DNA from: Prostheceraeus crozeri
Taxonomy: Eukaryota > Platyhelminthes > Polycladida > Euryleptidae
Assembly (NCBI GenBank): GCA_907163375.1
Contig: CAJQUW010012914.1
Location: 27,426 to 91,425 of the forward strand
DNA length: 64,000 nt
Direction of reading: 5' to 3'
The notes beneath the pieces were generated by a model. The model had not been told where the DNA came from. It saw only the letters and a list, made by a program, of their open reading frames with translations, and ran no database searches. How positions within the stretch are numbered: the stretch's first letter is position 1; each line of letters opens with the position of its first letter. Both the position numbers and the translations under genes were made by a program. Shown here piece by piece: positions 49,721 to 61,565 of the stretch.

Positions 49721-51114
49721 CAGTGTGATCATAAAGTCACTATGGGATTACAATTCACCATACATGAAAAGTGAGTGAGTTTAAAAGATAACTACTTATG
49801 AAAATGGAAAGAGCATGACTTCAAGTTTTGTTCTATGATATGAAAAGGCCGACTGAATTCAATTTGCGGTTTTCGAGTTGTCAAGATGAAAAAGGCACTA
49901 TAAAGCTATTATATGACCATCGTAATCAAGCATCAAATCCATGCATTTCATGCAAATTTCCGAGATTATTCGTGAACAACCCTCAATATCAATTCGTCAA
50001 GCAACTGCAGCTACTAGCTGTTCTTTCTGTTATGTCCACAATGTAGTGAGACATGATCTATGTCTCTTTCCTTACAAATTGCAAGTAACACAAGAGCTAC
50101 ACGAAGATGATTGCTCATTGCGAGTCAGCATGTGTGAGAGTTTACTGCAAACATCCTACGAAGATGAAGACTTCTTCGATAAAATTATTTTTCGGACGAG
50201 TCAACTTTTCGTTTGGATGGTATGGTCAACCGGCATAATTGTCGAATCTGGGGTAAAGAAAAGCCAACAGGCACTTCAACGCTGCTATTCAAGTCCGAAG
50301 TTAATGTTTGGATGGGGATTTCAAGCAGTAAAAAAATATATCGGTCCTCTTTTTCTGTAATGGTAATGTTAATGGGGAAAATTATCTTGATATGTTGCAG
50401 CGAAGTTTTCTGCCAGAACTATCAAGAAGTGAAAAGTGAACTGTGTTTTTTCAGCATGATGAGGCACCTTCCCATTATTCAAGATCAGTTAGAGATTTCC
50501 TTGACAAGCAGTATTGCAATCGTTGGATTGGCCGATGTGGTCCAATGGTATAGGCCGCTAGATCTCCTGATCTTTCCACTTTGGACTTTTTGTTTGGGGA
50601 TTCTTGAAAAATAAAGTGTTTGCCTCAACCGAGAAGTTTACAGCAGCTGAAAGACAACATTTCATCGTCAAGTTCAGAAATCACCGCACTCTGAAATGTG
50701 CCGCAATGCTATCAGGTCGTTCCGAAAACAATATCAATAGTGCATTGACAAATGTGGCAAGAACATCAAACAATGACTTTATTTTGAAATTTCTTTCTTT
50801 TGGCTTGAAAAATTTAAGATCTAGATACAGCAAAGCCTGAGAAAAGTTGAGTTTTACCTTATATTTTCATTTAGAATTGAAATGATCCATAGACAGGAGG
50901 TAATGACATGAAATGCATTTTTTATTGGTTAAAATATTTAATTGAATTTAATTTGAATTTGTTAAATCAAATTAGTCGATAATACAATTTTATGTTTTAT
51001 TCATTAAATTTATGATATTGGTTAATACTTTATCCTTATATACACCCTCTAGGAGGTGTTGAAATATATTATATTTGGCAATCAAACCCTACAACGACTT
51101 TATGATCACGCTTG
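49721..51114 (+). mobile_element. DD41D mariner-like element (copy 2)
   Basis: The inverted termini CAGTGTGATCATAAAGTCAC and, on the right in complement, AAGCGTGATCATAAAGTCG match over about 35 bases with changes. A TA precedes the left end (49719-49720), but the right flank lacks a clear TA. The termini differ from copies 1 and 3, so this is another lineage. Confidence 0.75.
49941..50840 (+). pseudogene. DD41D mariner-type transposase, broken (copy 2)
   Basis: Frames change several times. A first frame (49941-50190) has QPSISIRQATAATSC and LFPYKLQVTQELHEDD, typical of the DNA-binding/linker part. A second has SDESTFRLDGMVNRHNCRIWG, with the first catalytic D. Beyond 50345 further shifts show FFQHDEAPSHYSRSVRDFLD (second D), RWIGRCGP, a stop, and ARSPDLSTLDF (third D), again 41 positions apart. 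Multiple stops and shifts show an old, dead copy, more decayed than copy 1. Confidence 0.8.
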
Positions 51115-51581
51115 TTTGTTTCCCGATGATAGACATGTATTTGGCATCAAGGTATCCAATTATTCTTTGTTCTTCTATTTTCTGTCTGTGTAGTGTCTGA
51201 TTTCATGAGGCTATTGACCTTATAAGCTCAAAGCCTTTGAATCAGTTCAACGATAAAGGAATCATCGATGTTTGAGCATTCTCTTTATCTCTCTGTCAGC
51301 AGTGTATCGCAAGACATATATAATGTATATCCTCTTTCATTTCTAGTGTCTTCTCTTGATCTATCTAAAATAATTCCGACAGCAACAAATGTTTTGTGTA
51401 TTGTTGCAATCAATTTGATGTCATGCTTGTTGTGGAACTGAATAACAGATAAGACCACCTGTGCAATGCACTACATATACATATGCAAGGTGTTGCAAAA
51501 AGCGATATATTTCTTCAAGCCGCGTTGCCGCAAATATTTGATTAGGAGGAACTATTAAATATAGTTATCAATATAAATATA

Positions 51582-51756
51582 CAGTAGAACCTCAATATTA
51601 CGGACACCGTCGGGACTGCGCCTTAGTGTCCGCATTTTAGATGTCCGCAATATGGAGTTACCGGTGATGATACGAACATTATTCGGGACTGAGCTTAACT
51701 GTCCGTAATACGGAGGTGTCGGCTGTATAGAATGTCCGCAATAGGAGGTTCCACTG
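51582..51756. mobile_element. 175-bp Tigger/pogo-like MITE
   Basis: The ends CAGTAGAACCTC and GAGGTTCCACTG are inverted, with a TA on each side (51580-51581, 51757-51758). The interior repeats TGTCCGCAAT-type motifs. CAGTNGAACCTC ends are characteristic of Tigger/pogo elements. Confidence 0.88.
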
Positions 51757-51757
51757 T

Positions 51758-52249
51758 AATTATTAAATCATTATGATATAGTAGTCAACATCATTAAGCT
51801 TAACATAAAGTTTATCTAATTTTCGATAAACTAATTTTGTTTAATTGTCGGAAAACATGAGCCGGTACTCAAAGAGCAAGATCAAGGACTTACAGGGCGT
51901 CCAGAAGTGTTGCAGAAAGACTTCTTATTGTTTTTTGTTATTCAGTATCTCCTAGTATATTAAGTTTGATTTCTATATTGTATCTAGCTTTCAAGCTCAT
52001 TCATAGGTTTTCGTATAACTATTGTACTAGGTTTGAACTTAGAATCAAGTTAGCATGTAATGTAATTTCATTAGTTTGCCCTGAAGGTGGATGCTGTGGA
52101 CATCCGAACCGCTGGCTATGCAATAAAATGGTTTGCAAGAATTGTATTTAAGTTTTCCAACAATGAAACAAAATCAGTTTATCGAAAATTAGAGAAGCCT
52201 TATGTTAAGCTCAGTTATATTGACTGCGATATTTTATTGAATAATTCCT
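51758..52249. repeat. Foldback element of about 490 bp
   Basis: The left arm (51758-51855) and right arm (52152-52249) are reverse complements, with the best match TCTAATTTTCGATAAACT and complement. Sequence left of the neighbouring Tigger-like MITE may continue the arm, which would place that MITE inside the foldback. Short open frames in the interior are not supported as genes. Confidence 0.65.
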
Positions 52250-55200
52250 GCTTATCGAATAATTTGCTGCCAAATTTCACGAACTTCATATATTTGATTG
52301 TGTATGTCATGCATATTACGTTGTTTGCACAGTGAGTACTTGGACTACTCATTTGATTTAAGAAGTGACTTAGGATTAGTACCCGTTAGGATTTGTTGTT
52401 AATGAAGCATCTTAATTTTAAGGTCATGCGTAGAAATAAAAATTTGCTGTGTATTGTATCTAATCATTAATTAACAACAATTGCCATACAAAAGAAGTTA
52501 CACATGCACCTGTTTTAAGCTGAGCCCATAGAGATGAATTGCCTTTTTTGACAGAAGTTAGTAATCCATCCCTGTGAATAAACCTTTCGAAACATACATG
52601 TATAAAGAGGAAGGTCACAATATTATAGGTTAAAATTAAGTTCAAAACATTATATATTTCTCTTTCAAAAGTCAGTCAAGTAGTTTCAAATAGTCAGTCT
52701 TCAGCTGTTGCTTGTTTAAGTCAAGGCATTGACGATGCTCATTTACTAGACGTAGCGGTCTCCGCCACATTTTCTTGTGTTGTTTGAGTGAAGTTTATCG
52801 ACGATAATCTTTGGTGTAACAAAAGCGGCAGATTTTGTTAGAGCAATCTCTCCACTCATCGGAATAGACCATCGGTCATGTATAAAAGACAGTGCATTTT
52901 TCACTTTCTAAGTCTTCTTTCTGACGATCAATTTAATCCAATTCTTCAATTGGTCAGCTAATTTCGTCGACAAAGCTGAATGAATGAAATAAGAAGTTAA
53001 TTTAAGTTGCATATAGTCAAAGACTATTACGATATTAAGCATGTGAAAATGTGCGCAAAAGACAGGCGAAACAGAATGATGCAGTCAAAGCAAGTGACAA
53101 AAGGTCACAAGAGATAATTCGATAAGCAATTTGCTTTTTAGAGATGCTTTCAAGACTCATGGTCACTCTGTTTCCCTCAAAGGCTCCTTTAGCGCAATCA
53201 ATGTACAAGGAGTGGCAGCAAAAGAAACTGCTGCCAATCGTAGAATGACGCACATAAGGGATAACGGGGGATCCGTTGAAGTGGCTGAGCGTAGACGAAA
53301 ACGATGAAGTTGGCTGGAGACAGAGATAAGTTCTTCACATGCATGTATATACGCACCACATACAAAACACACTTGTTGACAGCGTTACTAGGTGTTGGCT
53401 GATTCTGGCATGAATTGGGAGCCATTTAAGTGCTTTCAGCGATTTAGACTCTGATTAATATCGACTAGACCGGAAAATATAGTGGTCCCGAATTACTCAA
53501 CCTTGCAGAAAGTTATTGAGGCAGATCATTTTTAAAATTTCATTTTATTTACTGTCTGATCCGGAATCTACGCGTTAAATTTGGCAAGCCGATCATGTAC
53601 CAGACCGTTCTCAAAATCAAACCGGTTTCCATTTTTGAGCTGATCACTAATATCATCATAATCGAAGTGATATTACAAACTTAATCGAACTTCGTGATAG
53701 CCATATTTACTTTTGAAATTCCATTCCGTTACTCATTTCTCCACTACTCTACAAATAAAGTACCGCAAGTTAATCAAATTTGTTATTCCGTAACTTTGAA
53801 AGAGACACGCTGCTTTAATCTTCACGATATTGTATTCTAAATGCATCGAAACAAGAAATATGTCGTTGCGTATATTCTTCTTTCATTTGAAGCTAGCTAA
53901 ATAATGAATAATTCAGAATGATTTATCGCGACACAAATCCAAGTATCTGAAGTTACTGGCCTTGCTACAGATTTAAAAAGTAAGATGCTGTGTTGAACTA
54001 TAGTTGAATTTAGCTCGTTGGTTTGATTGCTGGACTATCATGTCGGGAACTTACCTATATGTATTAATAGATGAAAAGAAATGTCGATGTTTTTTGAAAC
54101 GTACATGTATATTGAGGTTGCGATATGTTTCTGCTAGCTCTCATTCAGGCACTTTGCTGGACTGAAATGCGCACACAGAATCACGAAACGAAAACTTATC
54201 AGATTGACAGTGACATGCCACAAGACTGAAGACAATAAAAAAATGGCATTGTAGAAGTCACAAACAGCAGCACAATAGATTACGGAAAAAGGTCTGCTTA
54301 ATGCTGTGGCTATGCAAATGTCTGGAAATTACAATGACTTCGAATCAAAAACAAAAAAGGGATTTAGAAAAAAATTGGAAATAATGCCACTTACGTAAGG
54401 ACGGACGATATGAAGCAAGGCAAATACAAGAAATACAAAATTAAGTAATGATGTGATTATAAATGAGCAGAATTGAAAAAATGTTATCATACAAAGCTAT
54501 AAAGTTAAGGAAAACTAAAAAGTTGTTGATAATAGCAAAGTAACGACTGACGCAAAAGCAAACAAAGATAAACAATGGATGGATCATTGTGGATATCACC
54601 AAAGTAAAACCAAATCAATCACAAATTCCTTTTGAACACATAGATTGTGGGCAGATCTTTTGATGGACACGGACTCAAGAATACGCAAGGTATGGCGCTA
54701 CTGAGAGGTAAATAAAACTTTGAAACGATTACAAGCATCACTATATAAGCAGTCACAAACTTGAAGATGTCGTGTGATCGCACTATTTGGAACTCGAGTT
54801 GATCTTGTAGGGCAGCGCACTTTATTTACTATCCACTTTGGTACATGATCACGTATGCGATCACCGGGACGCCTTTCAGTTCGGCCCCATACTTGCAACC
54901 ACAAGTACACCCAAATTGATAGGCTTGGTTAGGCCTTCACTGTAAGTTTGTCTTTTGGCAACGACACCGGGATTTTCAAAGTATGAAACGTCAACACAGG
55001 TTTGGCAGCGTTAAAAAGTCGAAATGACTGGCGAACAGAACGTTTAAAAAAGGAAGCCGCCTTATCGCCGATATATGGCACACGAATAAAGATCGGCTTC
55101 TTCTCAAGGCCAAAACATACAGGTTCAACATTCACATTAAGGTACATATATTTGTCAACATATATAAAAATGGAGGATAGTCATTCTCCATCAAAGTTTT

Positions 55201-55346
55201 GCGTAAAACTGACAACTCATTGCTTATATGTGTTGCTATATGTATTAATCGGAATTCTTTTCTTGAATACCTTGCTATGAAATGTTTTAATAAAATTTTG
55301 CTCAACTACGCATTTTTCACAGCTGATTAAATTTTTCTTGTTTCAG

Positions 55347-55412
55347 CGTTATCTTCATCTGCAGTCAATCATTCACCGAGATCTCAACTCCTATAACTGC
55401 TTCATTCGAGAA
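55347..55412 (+). CDS. LIMK: LIM kinase, catalytic-loop exon
   Basis: It enters at GTTTCAG (AG 55345-55346) in phase 0 and leaves at GAA|GTAAGT in phase 0. Its 22 codons read as [21 protein letters not shown] after one arginine. LIMKs have [21 protein letters not shown] here, so the catalytic HRD aspartate and the LIMK-type DLNS.N signature are both present. TESKs have HRDLTSKN instead, which is the main reason for the LIMK call. The next exon, with the DFG metal-binding motif and activation loop, was not found in the remaining 8.6 kb. Confidence 0.95.
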
Positions 55413-55521
55413 GTAAGTGATTTACAAAGTGCAAGACAAAGATTTATACAATTATCCACGATAGAACGTCCCGGACCGTCATGTCATCGAAATTACTGGT
55501 TTAACTTACATGTGTTCAAAC

Positions 55522-56256
55522 CAGGGACAGGACTCCGACTCCGGGGTTGATAGGAATCCAGCTTTTAATAGGACTGCGACTCCGGGTGGCAAGTATATAA
55601 AGCTTAGTTTTTTTAAACTGGTAACCTACATCATAGATAATCATAGGCTTACCTGAACCTATCTTAAGTGATCATTGCTATATCAATTATCAATCATTTT
55701 CGATGAAAGTTTATCAAATGTCGCTTTTAAGTTGGATGCATACGACTCGGCTCCTCCTATCTTGTTGATGTGCCTCATACGGTTTTTCTCCAGTATCTAC
55801 CAGGCAGGAAAATCCCCACTTCTTCAAAAAATATGAATACACTTTCGATTTTGATATGTGATTGGTGGAGAAATCTCATGCAATTATCGTGATGGTAAGA
55901 GGTATTTCAGAGGTATTTCAAGCAATCTAGTATTTCATTTTTGTTTCTGATGTGACCTTTAACGCGTAGGTGTGATCGAGGCTAGGAAGGCTTGTCTTCT
56001 CTACTAAATCACCGAGTGAAAGATAATCCTTTTTTCACTATCACGGTTCATTCCCTCAACTATTACAAGCTTTGCATGCAGCAGTGTCTCTGTACTTTTG
56101 TTTGACGGAGAAAGTTTAAGACAGTGACAGCTATATGCACGAGAATAAATAATCTGCTTGTAGTATATTTCGGGTCTAGTTATAGGCCCGATTCCGGAGT
56201 CCTATCATTTGATAGGACTCCGACTCCAGCAAAAATGATGAGACTCCGCATCCCTG
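55522..56256. mobile_element. 735-bp non-autonomous hAT element
   Basis: The left end CAGGGACAGGACTCCGACTC and the right end GACTCCGCATCCCTG are inverted at their tips. Each tip is followed by further GACTCCGACTCC repeats. The flanks GTTCAAAC (55514-55521) and GCTCAAAC (56257-56264) form an 8-bp duplication with one change. The right half is shared with 15367-15595. It lies 110 bp downstream of a LIMK exon and has no coding capacity. Confidence 0.85.
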
Positions 56257-57164
56257 GCTCAAACTCATGTGGCCTATGCACATAATAAGTATGATTTCTG
56301 TTATGTGAAAATAACACAGACTTTATAATGATAATAAGTAATTATAATTATACATTAAGCATTATAATATTATATTTACGTATATTTAATTATAATTATG
56401 CATCTTAATGATTAAAGTATAATGATACAGACTTTATTTAATCATATATAAAATGGCTATTAAATAAAATATAATATTGAATTATGATATGGCTTCAGCG
56501 GTACTGCTTCGAAACACTAGCCTTCGAAGTGAGTGGTGGCTTTGGTTCATGTACATTAAGGACCATTTCTAAGTTGGGTCATCGAAATTCCCAACCTGAA
56601 GACGAGCCGCGGGAGGCCGATTGGCTGTTTGAGCGCCTGTCTCTGGCGATTATCAGAGGGAGCGCTAAATCGGTATTAGCAGCCACCAATTAACGTTGTT
56701 TCTTTTATATTTCACGTTTTTTACTTCAATTTCTTATTCTCTTAGTTTATCCGTGTTTATAATGTTCTTTGAGTCTCTTTGTATTACAAGTATAATATTG
56801 TTAATGTGACAAAACATAAGTTGTTCTATGATATCCAAGCCTATGTCAAAGCGTCAAGGAAATAAATTTATCACCCAAGATTTCAAAGTATGACATATTT
56901 CCATAATACATTTTAAGAACGACTATCCATGTCGAACCCAAACTATTTGAGGGATGTGTAGCCTGCATTATACAAGAATGTAACTTCTTTATTCGATTAA
57001 GTGATAACATTACAAATGCTCTTTCAACCCCTGGAGTTGACGCATGTCATCTTATTTCGATCGATATGGCTAAGGGATTCGATCGTGTGTCTCATCGTCT
57101 TGTCATCAACAAGATGCTTCAAGATAATTTCGATCCTTTCTTAGTTCTCATACGTTGATGAAAA

Positions 57165-57850
57165 TCATCCCAGCAGCCATTTATAATAGAATATAATGCT
57201 TACTAATTTAAATTATTAATTCAAGTAGTCCTAATGAGGACTGATGGCGCTCTTCAATCCGCAATTGTACAATTGCAATGCTACTGTAACCATTGAATTA
57301 ATCAGTTCTTAAAAGAACTCAATGGAGCTTTCTCGTGGTAACGAATTAAAATTGATCAGCTTTGACCCAATATCAGGTAAAAATGGAAATCTTCAGACTT
57401 GCAACATCGCTCATTCTTACTGTTAATATACTAATACCATAGATTCCAAACACTGCCGCATACACGTTTAAAACAGACGTCTGATATACTGTACCGACTA
57501 CAGATGCTGATAGTGGAAATAGAATAGGACAATGGTCACCATAGGTTAAGGAAATTAAAAATGGATATTATAAAACAGCAGGTGACCGATGGATAAAAAT
57601 TGGAAAAGTGGAGGTAAAACATAGAACTACAATGATATTACTACGCCGATTATAAGTGAACTAATGCTACACTATATCTGAGGCTACACACAGTGGATAA
57701 TGGTAATAGTGGACAAGTGGAAAGTAGATAATGGAGGCAAACAATACAACTACAATGACATTCTGCTACACCGACTGCAATCGAACTACACATGGAAAAT
57801 ACTATTTCTTCACTTGAATTTGTTATCGCCAGCTACCGCCTATAATGCTT
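57165..57850. other. Unclassified insert inside the LINE
   Basis: By the spacing of RT motifs this should be only a few codons long, so about 690 bp has been inserted. Two related blocks with AACTACAATGA (about 57609-57672 and 57730-57790) repeat roughly 121 bases apart. No ends or target duplication are recognised. Confidence 0.45.
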
Positions 57851-58331
57851 CACGGTGACATTCATGGTAATTACCTCTCCAGCCGTTATCAGAAAATACG
57901 ATGGTCAAAATATCTCGGAAAGCTGTTTAAGGTACATAGCGGAATCCCCAAGGATCATCAGTCGCTCCTCATTTGTTTAAATACTTTGTGTCGGATTTAC
58001 AAATCTCTTCTGACAACTGTTAGGCGAAATATGTGGATGACATTTTTATGTGGCGCCATTAAGAGGGAGGCCGTTGTAAGCCTAGTTCTCAATGCAGTTC
58101 AAAGTGTGTCCGACTGGATGGTGACCAATCGCATGAGCATCAAAATTGAGAAAAGTGAGCAAATGATGATCACTGCATCATCAAATCGCTACTTATCTGG
58201 CTTCGATCTCATTAGTATCTCAATGGTTGATCAAATGAACTTACTGGGAGGGGTTTTAACAACCATCTTAGTTGGAGACCTTATATAGTCAGCATTTCGC
58301 GGAAGGTGTCTTCCAAACTACATGTTCTCAG

Positions 58332-58470
58332 ACATAGTCAGACTTTTCTGGAGTGTTGTAGTACTTTGAGTCCGGATGCCCTTCCTGCCGACTTCCAATG
58401 ACACTTTCGGGGCTCGATCTCTGGACCAAGAGATCGTTAGGCCAAGCACTTAACCAGCCACAGAGACCAT
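58332..58470 (-). repeat. tRNA-derived SINE, family B
   Basis: Minus-strand GTGGCTGGTTAAGTGCTTGG (A-box-like) and CCAGAGATCGAGCCCC (B-box-like) are tRNA-like. The distal end shares ACATAGTCAGACTTTTCTGG with 37274-37413. It ends a few bases before the mariner element. Confidence 0.65.
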
Positions 58471-58476
58471 AAAATA

Positions 58477-59704
58477 CAGGGTGTTTCATATTTACCTGCC
58501 TAATATCGGTGAAAGAGGAATTTCCAACTTATGACACTGTTATTTGTTTCACTGAATGCAGTGATTGATGATATGAAATAGAACCGTCAGCTGGTGAGAG
58601 ATGTAATGACTAATGACAAGTCATTGTCTTGTTCCATTAACGATCGATTATTTGATGACTTGTGATCAACACTTACAATTCATGCTAATATCATTTGTGG
58701 TTCACTGCTGTCGCATCAGAAATGTCCAACCGATCGCGAAGAGATCATCACTTGAGCATAAATGAGCGCATCATTGTTGTTTAGCTCTACTATGCAACAG
58801 ATGGTAACATTCGTAAAACTCAACGAGACTTCAGTGAATATTTGCAACAAGGAATCTTTGCTCAAGTCATCCTCGCACAGTAAAATCCATCATCGAGAAA
58901 TTCGAAGCTACCGGATCCGTTGGACATGCTGGTACTGGAAGACCTGTTTCAGTGTCGACAGAAGAGAACCAAGATCTCCTTGCAGTTGCAGTTACTGCAA
59001 GTCCAAGCAAGTCTGTTTGTAGAATGAGTGCTGAGCGATGAATTAATGAAAGATGATATGGATCGAAGACTGCAGTTTTGTTAACTTTTCAGCAGCCAAT
59101 GTCGGGATGATCCCAACTTTCTCATGCTGTGCGAACATGAAATGAAAGCTCAAGGAGTCATGGTGTTGGCAGAAATTTGTTCGAAGGGTGTTATTGGCCC
59201 TTTATTTTCCCATGAATTCCTTTATTTTTCCTGACAGTCATACCTGACACTTGCAGGATGTTGCTACCATTGTTGCCGCAATTTGTTAATCTTAACACTT
59301 GCTTTCGGCAGCAAATTGGTGTTCCCGATCATTTGTCAGCGGGATGTCAGGAGCTTTCTGGACAACTCCTTTCCAAAGAGATGGTTTGGTCCTCGTGGAT
59401 CAATTGATTGGCCTCCTCGATCGCCCGCCTTAACCCCAATGGACTTCTTCTTCTGGGGTTACCTTAGAGAAAGGGTTTATGACACTAGACCGACCACGAT
59501 AACTGCTTTGCGAGAGAACACAATTAAGGATGCAAGCAACATACCGAATACATGTGTAAATGCTGACGGTTGTCATTTCGAGCATTTGTAAATATATGTT
59601 TTGCTATGGAATGTGTTGTTTTATCATTTACTACTGAGCTCAATCGTTATTAGTTCGATTTTAAAAATTTCACAAAATTTGGCAGGTAATTATGAAACAC
59701 CCTG
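58477..59704 (+). mobile_element. DD41D-type mariner-like element (copy 3)
   Basis: The termini CAGGGTGTTTCATATTTACC and its complement match over about 25 bases, and a TA lies on both sides (58475-58476, 59705-59706). The termini resemble copy 1 only in the first few bases, so it is a third lineage. Confidence 0.88.
58722..59591 (+). pseudogene. DD41D-type mariner transposase, broken (copy 3)
   Basis: An N-terminal MSNRSRRDHH-INERIIVV segment (from 58722) is followed by badly shifted remains. The C-terminal part is intact enough to identify: RDVRSFLDNSFPKRWFGPRG, DWPPRSPALTPMDFFFWGYL (third catalytic D) and a closing GCHFEHL. The element is shorter than copy 1, and the first and second catalytic blocks cannot be found, which suggests internal deletion. 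Confidence 0.78.
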
Positions 59705-60717
59705 TATAGCGCGCCTTTACTGTACACCTAAATGTCACAGATTCAGATATCCTCGAAATCACACATAAAAAAACGAAGTCATCGCATTATTTGTGGTTCC
59801 AGCCGGTGCATGTGTCCTTTTTTCATTCCCCTGGACTACCGACATACTGTGATTGGGTGGAGGTTGTCTCCGATGAGAACCATCCCTTGCATCCTACTGC
59901 TTCCGCGTCTTCTTCATTCTTGGAAATTTCTGCTTCCAAAATACATGAACTCTCTTAGAATGACATCTTTTGTGATCGTGATGTCAAAACTTGAGAACGA
60001 TGGTTTTTCAATATGATCAGCTTTTGTGACGAGGCAATTACGTCTACGCTAATTACTTTATTAATTACTTTTTCCTTTTGTTACTTGTTACTTAGAAGAT
60101 AAATCAATTTGTTAATTTCCTTATGTATATGTTTGTTCCCCACGATTTCTAATACTGGGGTTCTTTGAAAGGAAAGATTTTTCATTGTTAATATTCTTGA
60201 TTCCATAGAAATGCCATGACGCGCCATAGCTTCCTTAAGACTGCTTTTTAAGTCAAATGTTGGATGGCATAAGTGATGATAAAATATTTAGATTCAAATA
60301 TTTTCAGCTTATTCCAATACTCTCGCCTGAAAAATGGATGAGAAAACCTTTTCAAGACGATGACTTAGGGAGAGAATCGAAATTAATCGAATCAATTCTA
60401 TCCAACGCTTTATTTGAAGCAGACTTTTCTGAATTTGCTCCACTTCTTATTTGTTTGGAATCCTATTCCTGTAGTGTCTATGAGATGTAGTATGTTTCTA
60501 CATTGTTATCTTGCTGTCATCAATATGCAACACAGTGCAAGTTGAAAGTAGAGAATTCGGGTTCATTTTTGCTGACAATTAGTCACATTCATTAACAACG
60601 AGGTGAATCACACATGCAGTGTACATGTAGTCGGGGAGCCCGGGGCGAGTTGGTACTTGAGGAGCAGGCAAAAGGTTTGAAGTATTGAAGTTGTGTGTAC
60701 TCATGCGCAAGTCACGA

Positions 60718-60905
60718 AAATGAGTTGCTGCCGGGGTCGGGTTGGGGCTTTGGGGCACTAGGGCCTATTTTCGGGCCCGAAAATATGGTCCAAAACATTT
60801 GAGAAGCGGGCAGGCCAAAACCGATGCCAAAAGGTGGCCTTGATGATGCTGATTTTGGATTGATATATGACAGCAACTTTGAGTGGGGCCAAATACCCGA
60901 CAGCA
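60718..60905. repeat. Possible small inverted-terminus element
   Basis: The GC-rich patch begins GTTGCTGCCGGGGTCGGG and ends with the complement-like CCCGACAGCAAC. An internal GGGCCC-type palindrome lies near 60760-60780. No target duplication is clear. Confidence 0.35.
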
Positions 60906-61565
60906 ACGTCTAGCGTAAGCCTATCAGTAGGCTATTCAGATAAATCTGATTCTAAGACAAAATATATATAGGCATAACTACTGTAAAATGTAGGTCCCCT
61001 TTACCTATAGCAAATAACTATTTACCTCAACTCCCACACGTTACTATAATTTACCGCATCTTGTTTCGGTTTAAAGGACAAGAAATTATCTGCCAATAAC
61101 AAGATCTCTTTAGAAGAAATACAATCATTTCCCATAACACGCGACAAATTTGTCTCCGAGACTCATACACTCTATGAACTGCTTCTTTTGAGAAGAACAA
61201 CGCAATTATCCAAGGCCCAGTCAACATAATTTGTCTCCTACAGCCATATTCACTGTCATCAAATCTATCCCACATCGCATTCTATGTATCTTCCCTTTCT
61301 ATATTTTTATAAAATCAAGTTTGCTACATATATCATATATGCTTGTACGAGTTTACCTGTATAATGAATAGAAAACTATTGGAATGTTTAAAAACAAAAT
61401 CTATTTGATCTTATCAGAAAATTAACAAAATATTAGATCTTTAGGAAGAACACTGTAGGAAATATTCAGTCCTCAGTCCAAAGAAATATTCAGTCCTCGC
61501 CACTTTCTTCAGTCCAGTCTCTTGAATCGCCTTCGATTGAGTCTTTCTCCTCCATCAATGTTTCC

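Larger units (their letters stand above)
39365..55346 (+). other. 16.0-kb LIMK intron
   Basis: Nested repeats at 40 kb and 41.6-43.2 kb, the 44.8-kb palindrome, the 47.1-kb CT run, the 49.7-kb mariner and the 51.6-kb MITEs are listed separately. In 39450-39955, 40360-41583, 45050-46015, 46160-47080, 47170-47885, 48430-49720 and 52250-55340 I see no supportable gene. Confidence 0.55.
56925..60018 (+). mobile_element. LINE with several nested insertions
   Basis: ORF2 pieces lie in order on the plus strand: SDNITNALSTPGVDACHL and SIDMAKGFDRVSHRLVINKML (56985-57155, first RT aspartate); YLSSRYQKIRW with a SGIP segment and, in another frame, PQGSSVAPHLF and AKYVDDIFMWR (57865-58060, catalytic YVDD); WMVTNRMSIKIEKSEQMMI; and after a gap SHRIICGSSRCMC and the later RLLHSWKFLLPKY segment (59770-60016), which resembles the C-terminal thumb region of LINE ORF2. 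The protein is split by about 690 bp of unclassified DNA (57165-57850), a family B SINE (58332-58470) and a DD41D mariner (58477-59704). Stops and shifts abound. Confidence 0.75.

Noticed and set aside
54698-55280. Frames of 70-92 aa ahead of the catalytic-loop exon
   Set aside because: Opposing frames on both strands lack motifs, and the kinase exons on either side of the intron are already contiguous.
60257-60490. 77-aa frame
   Set aside because: No motif is recognised and there is no promoter or acceptor; it probably occurs by chance or is LINE 3' debris.
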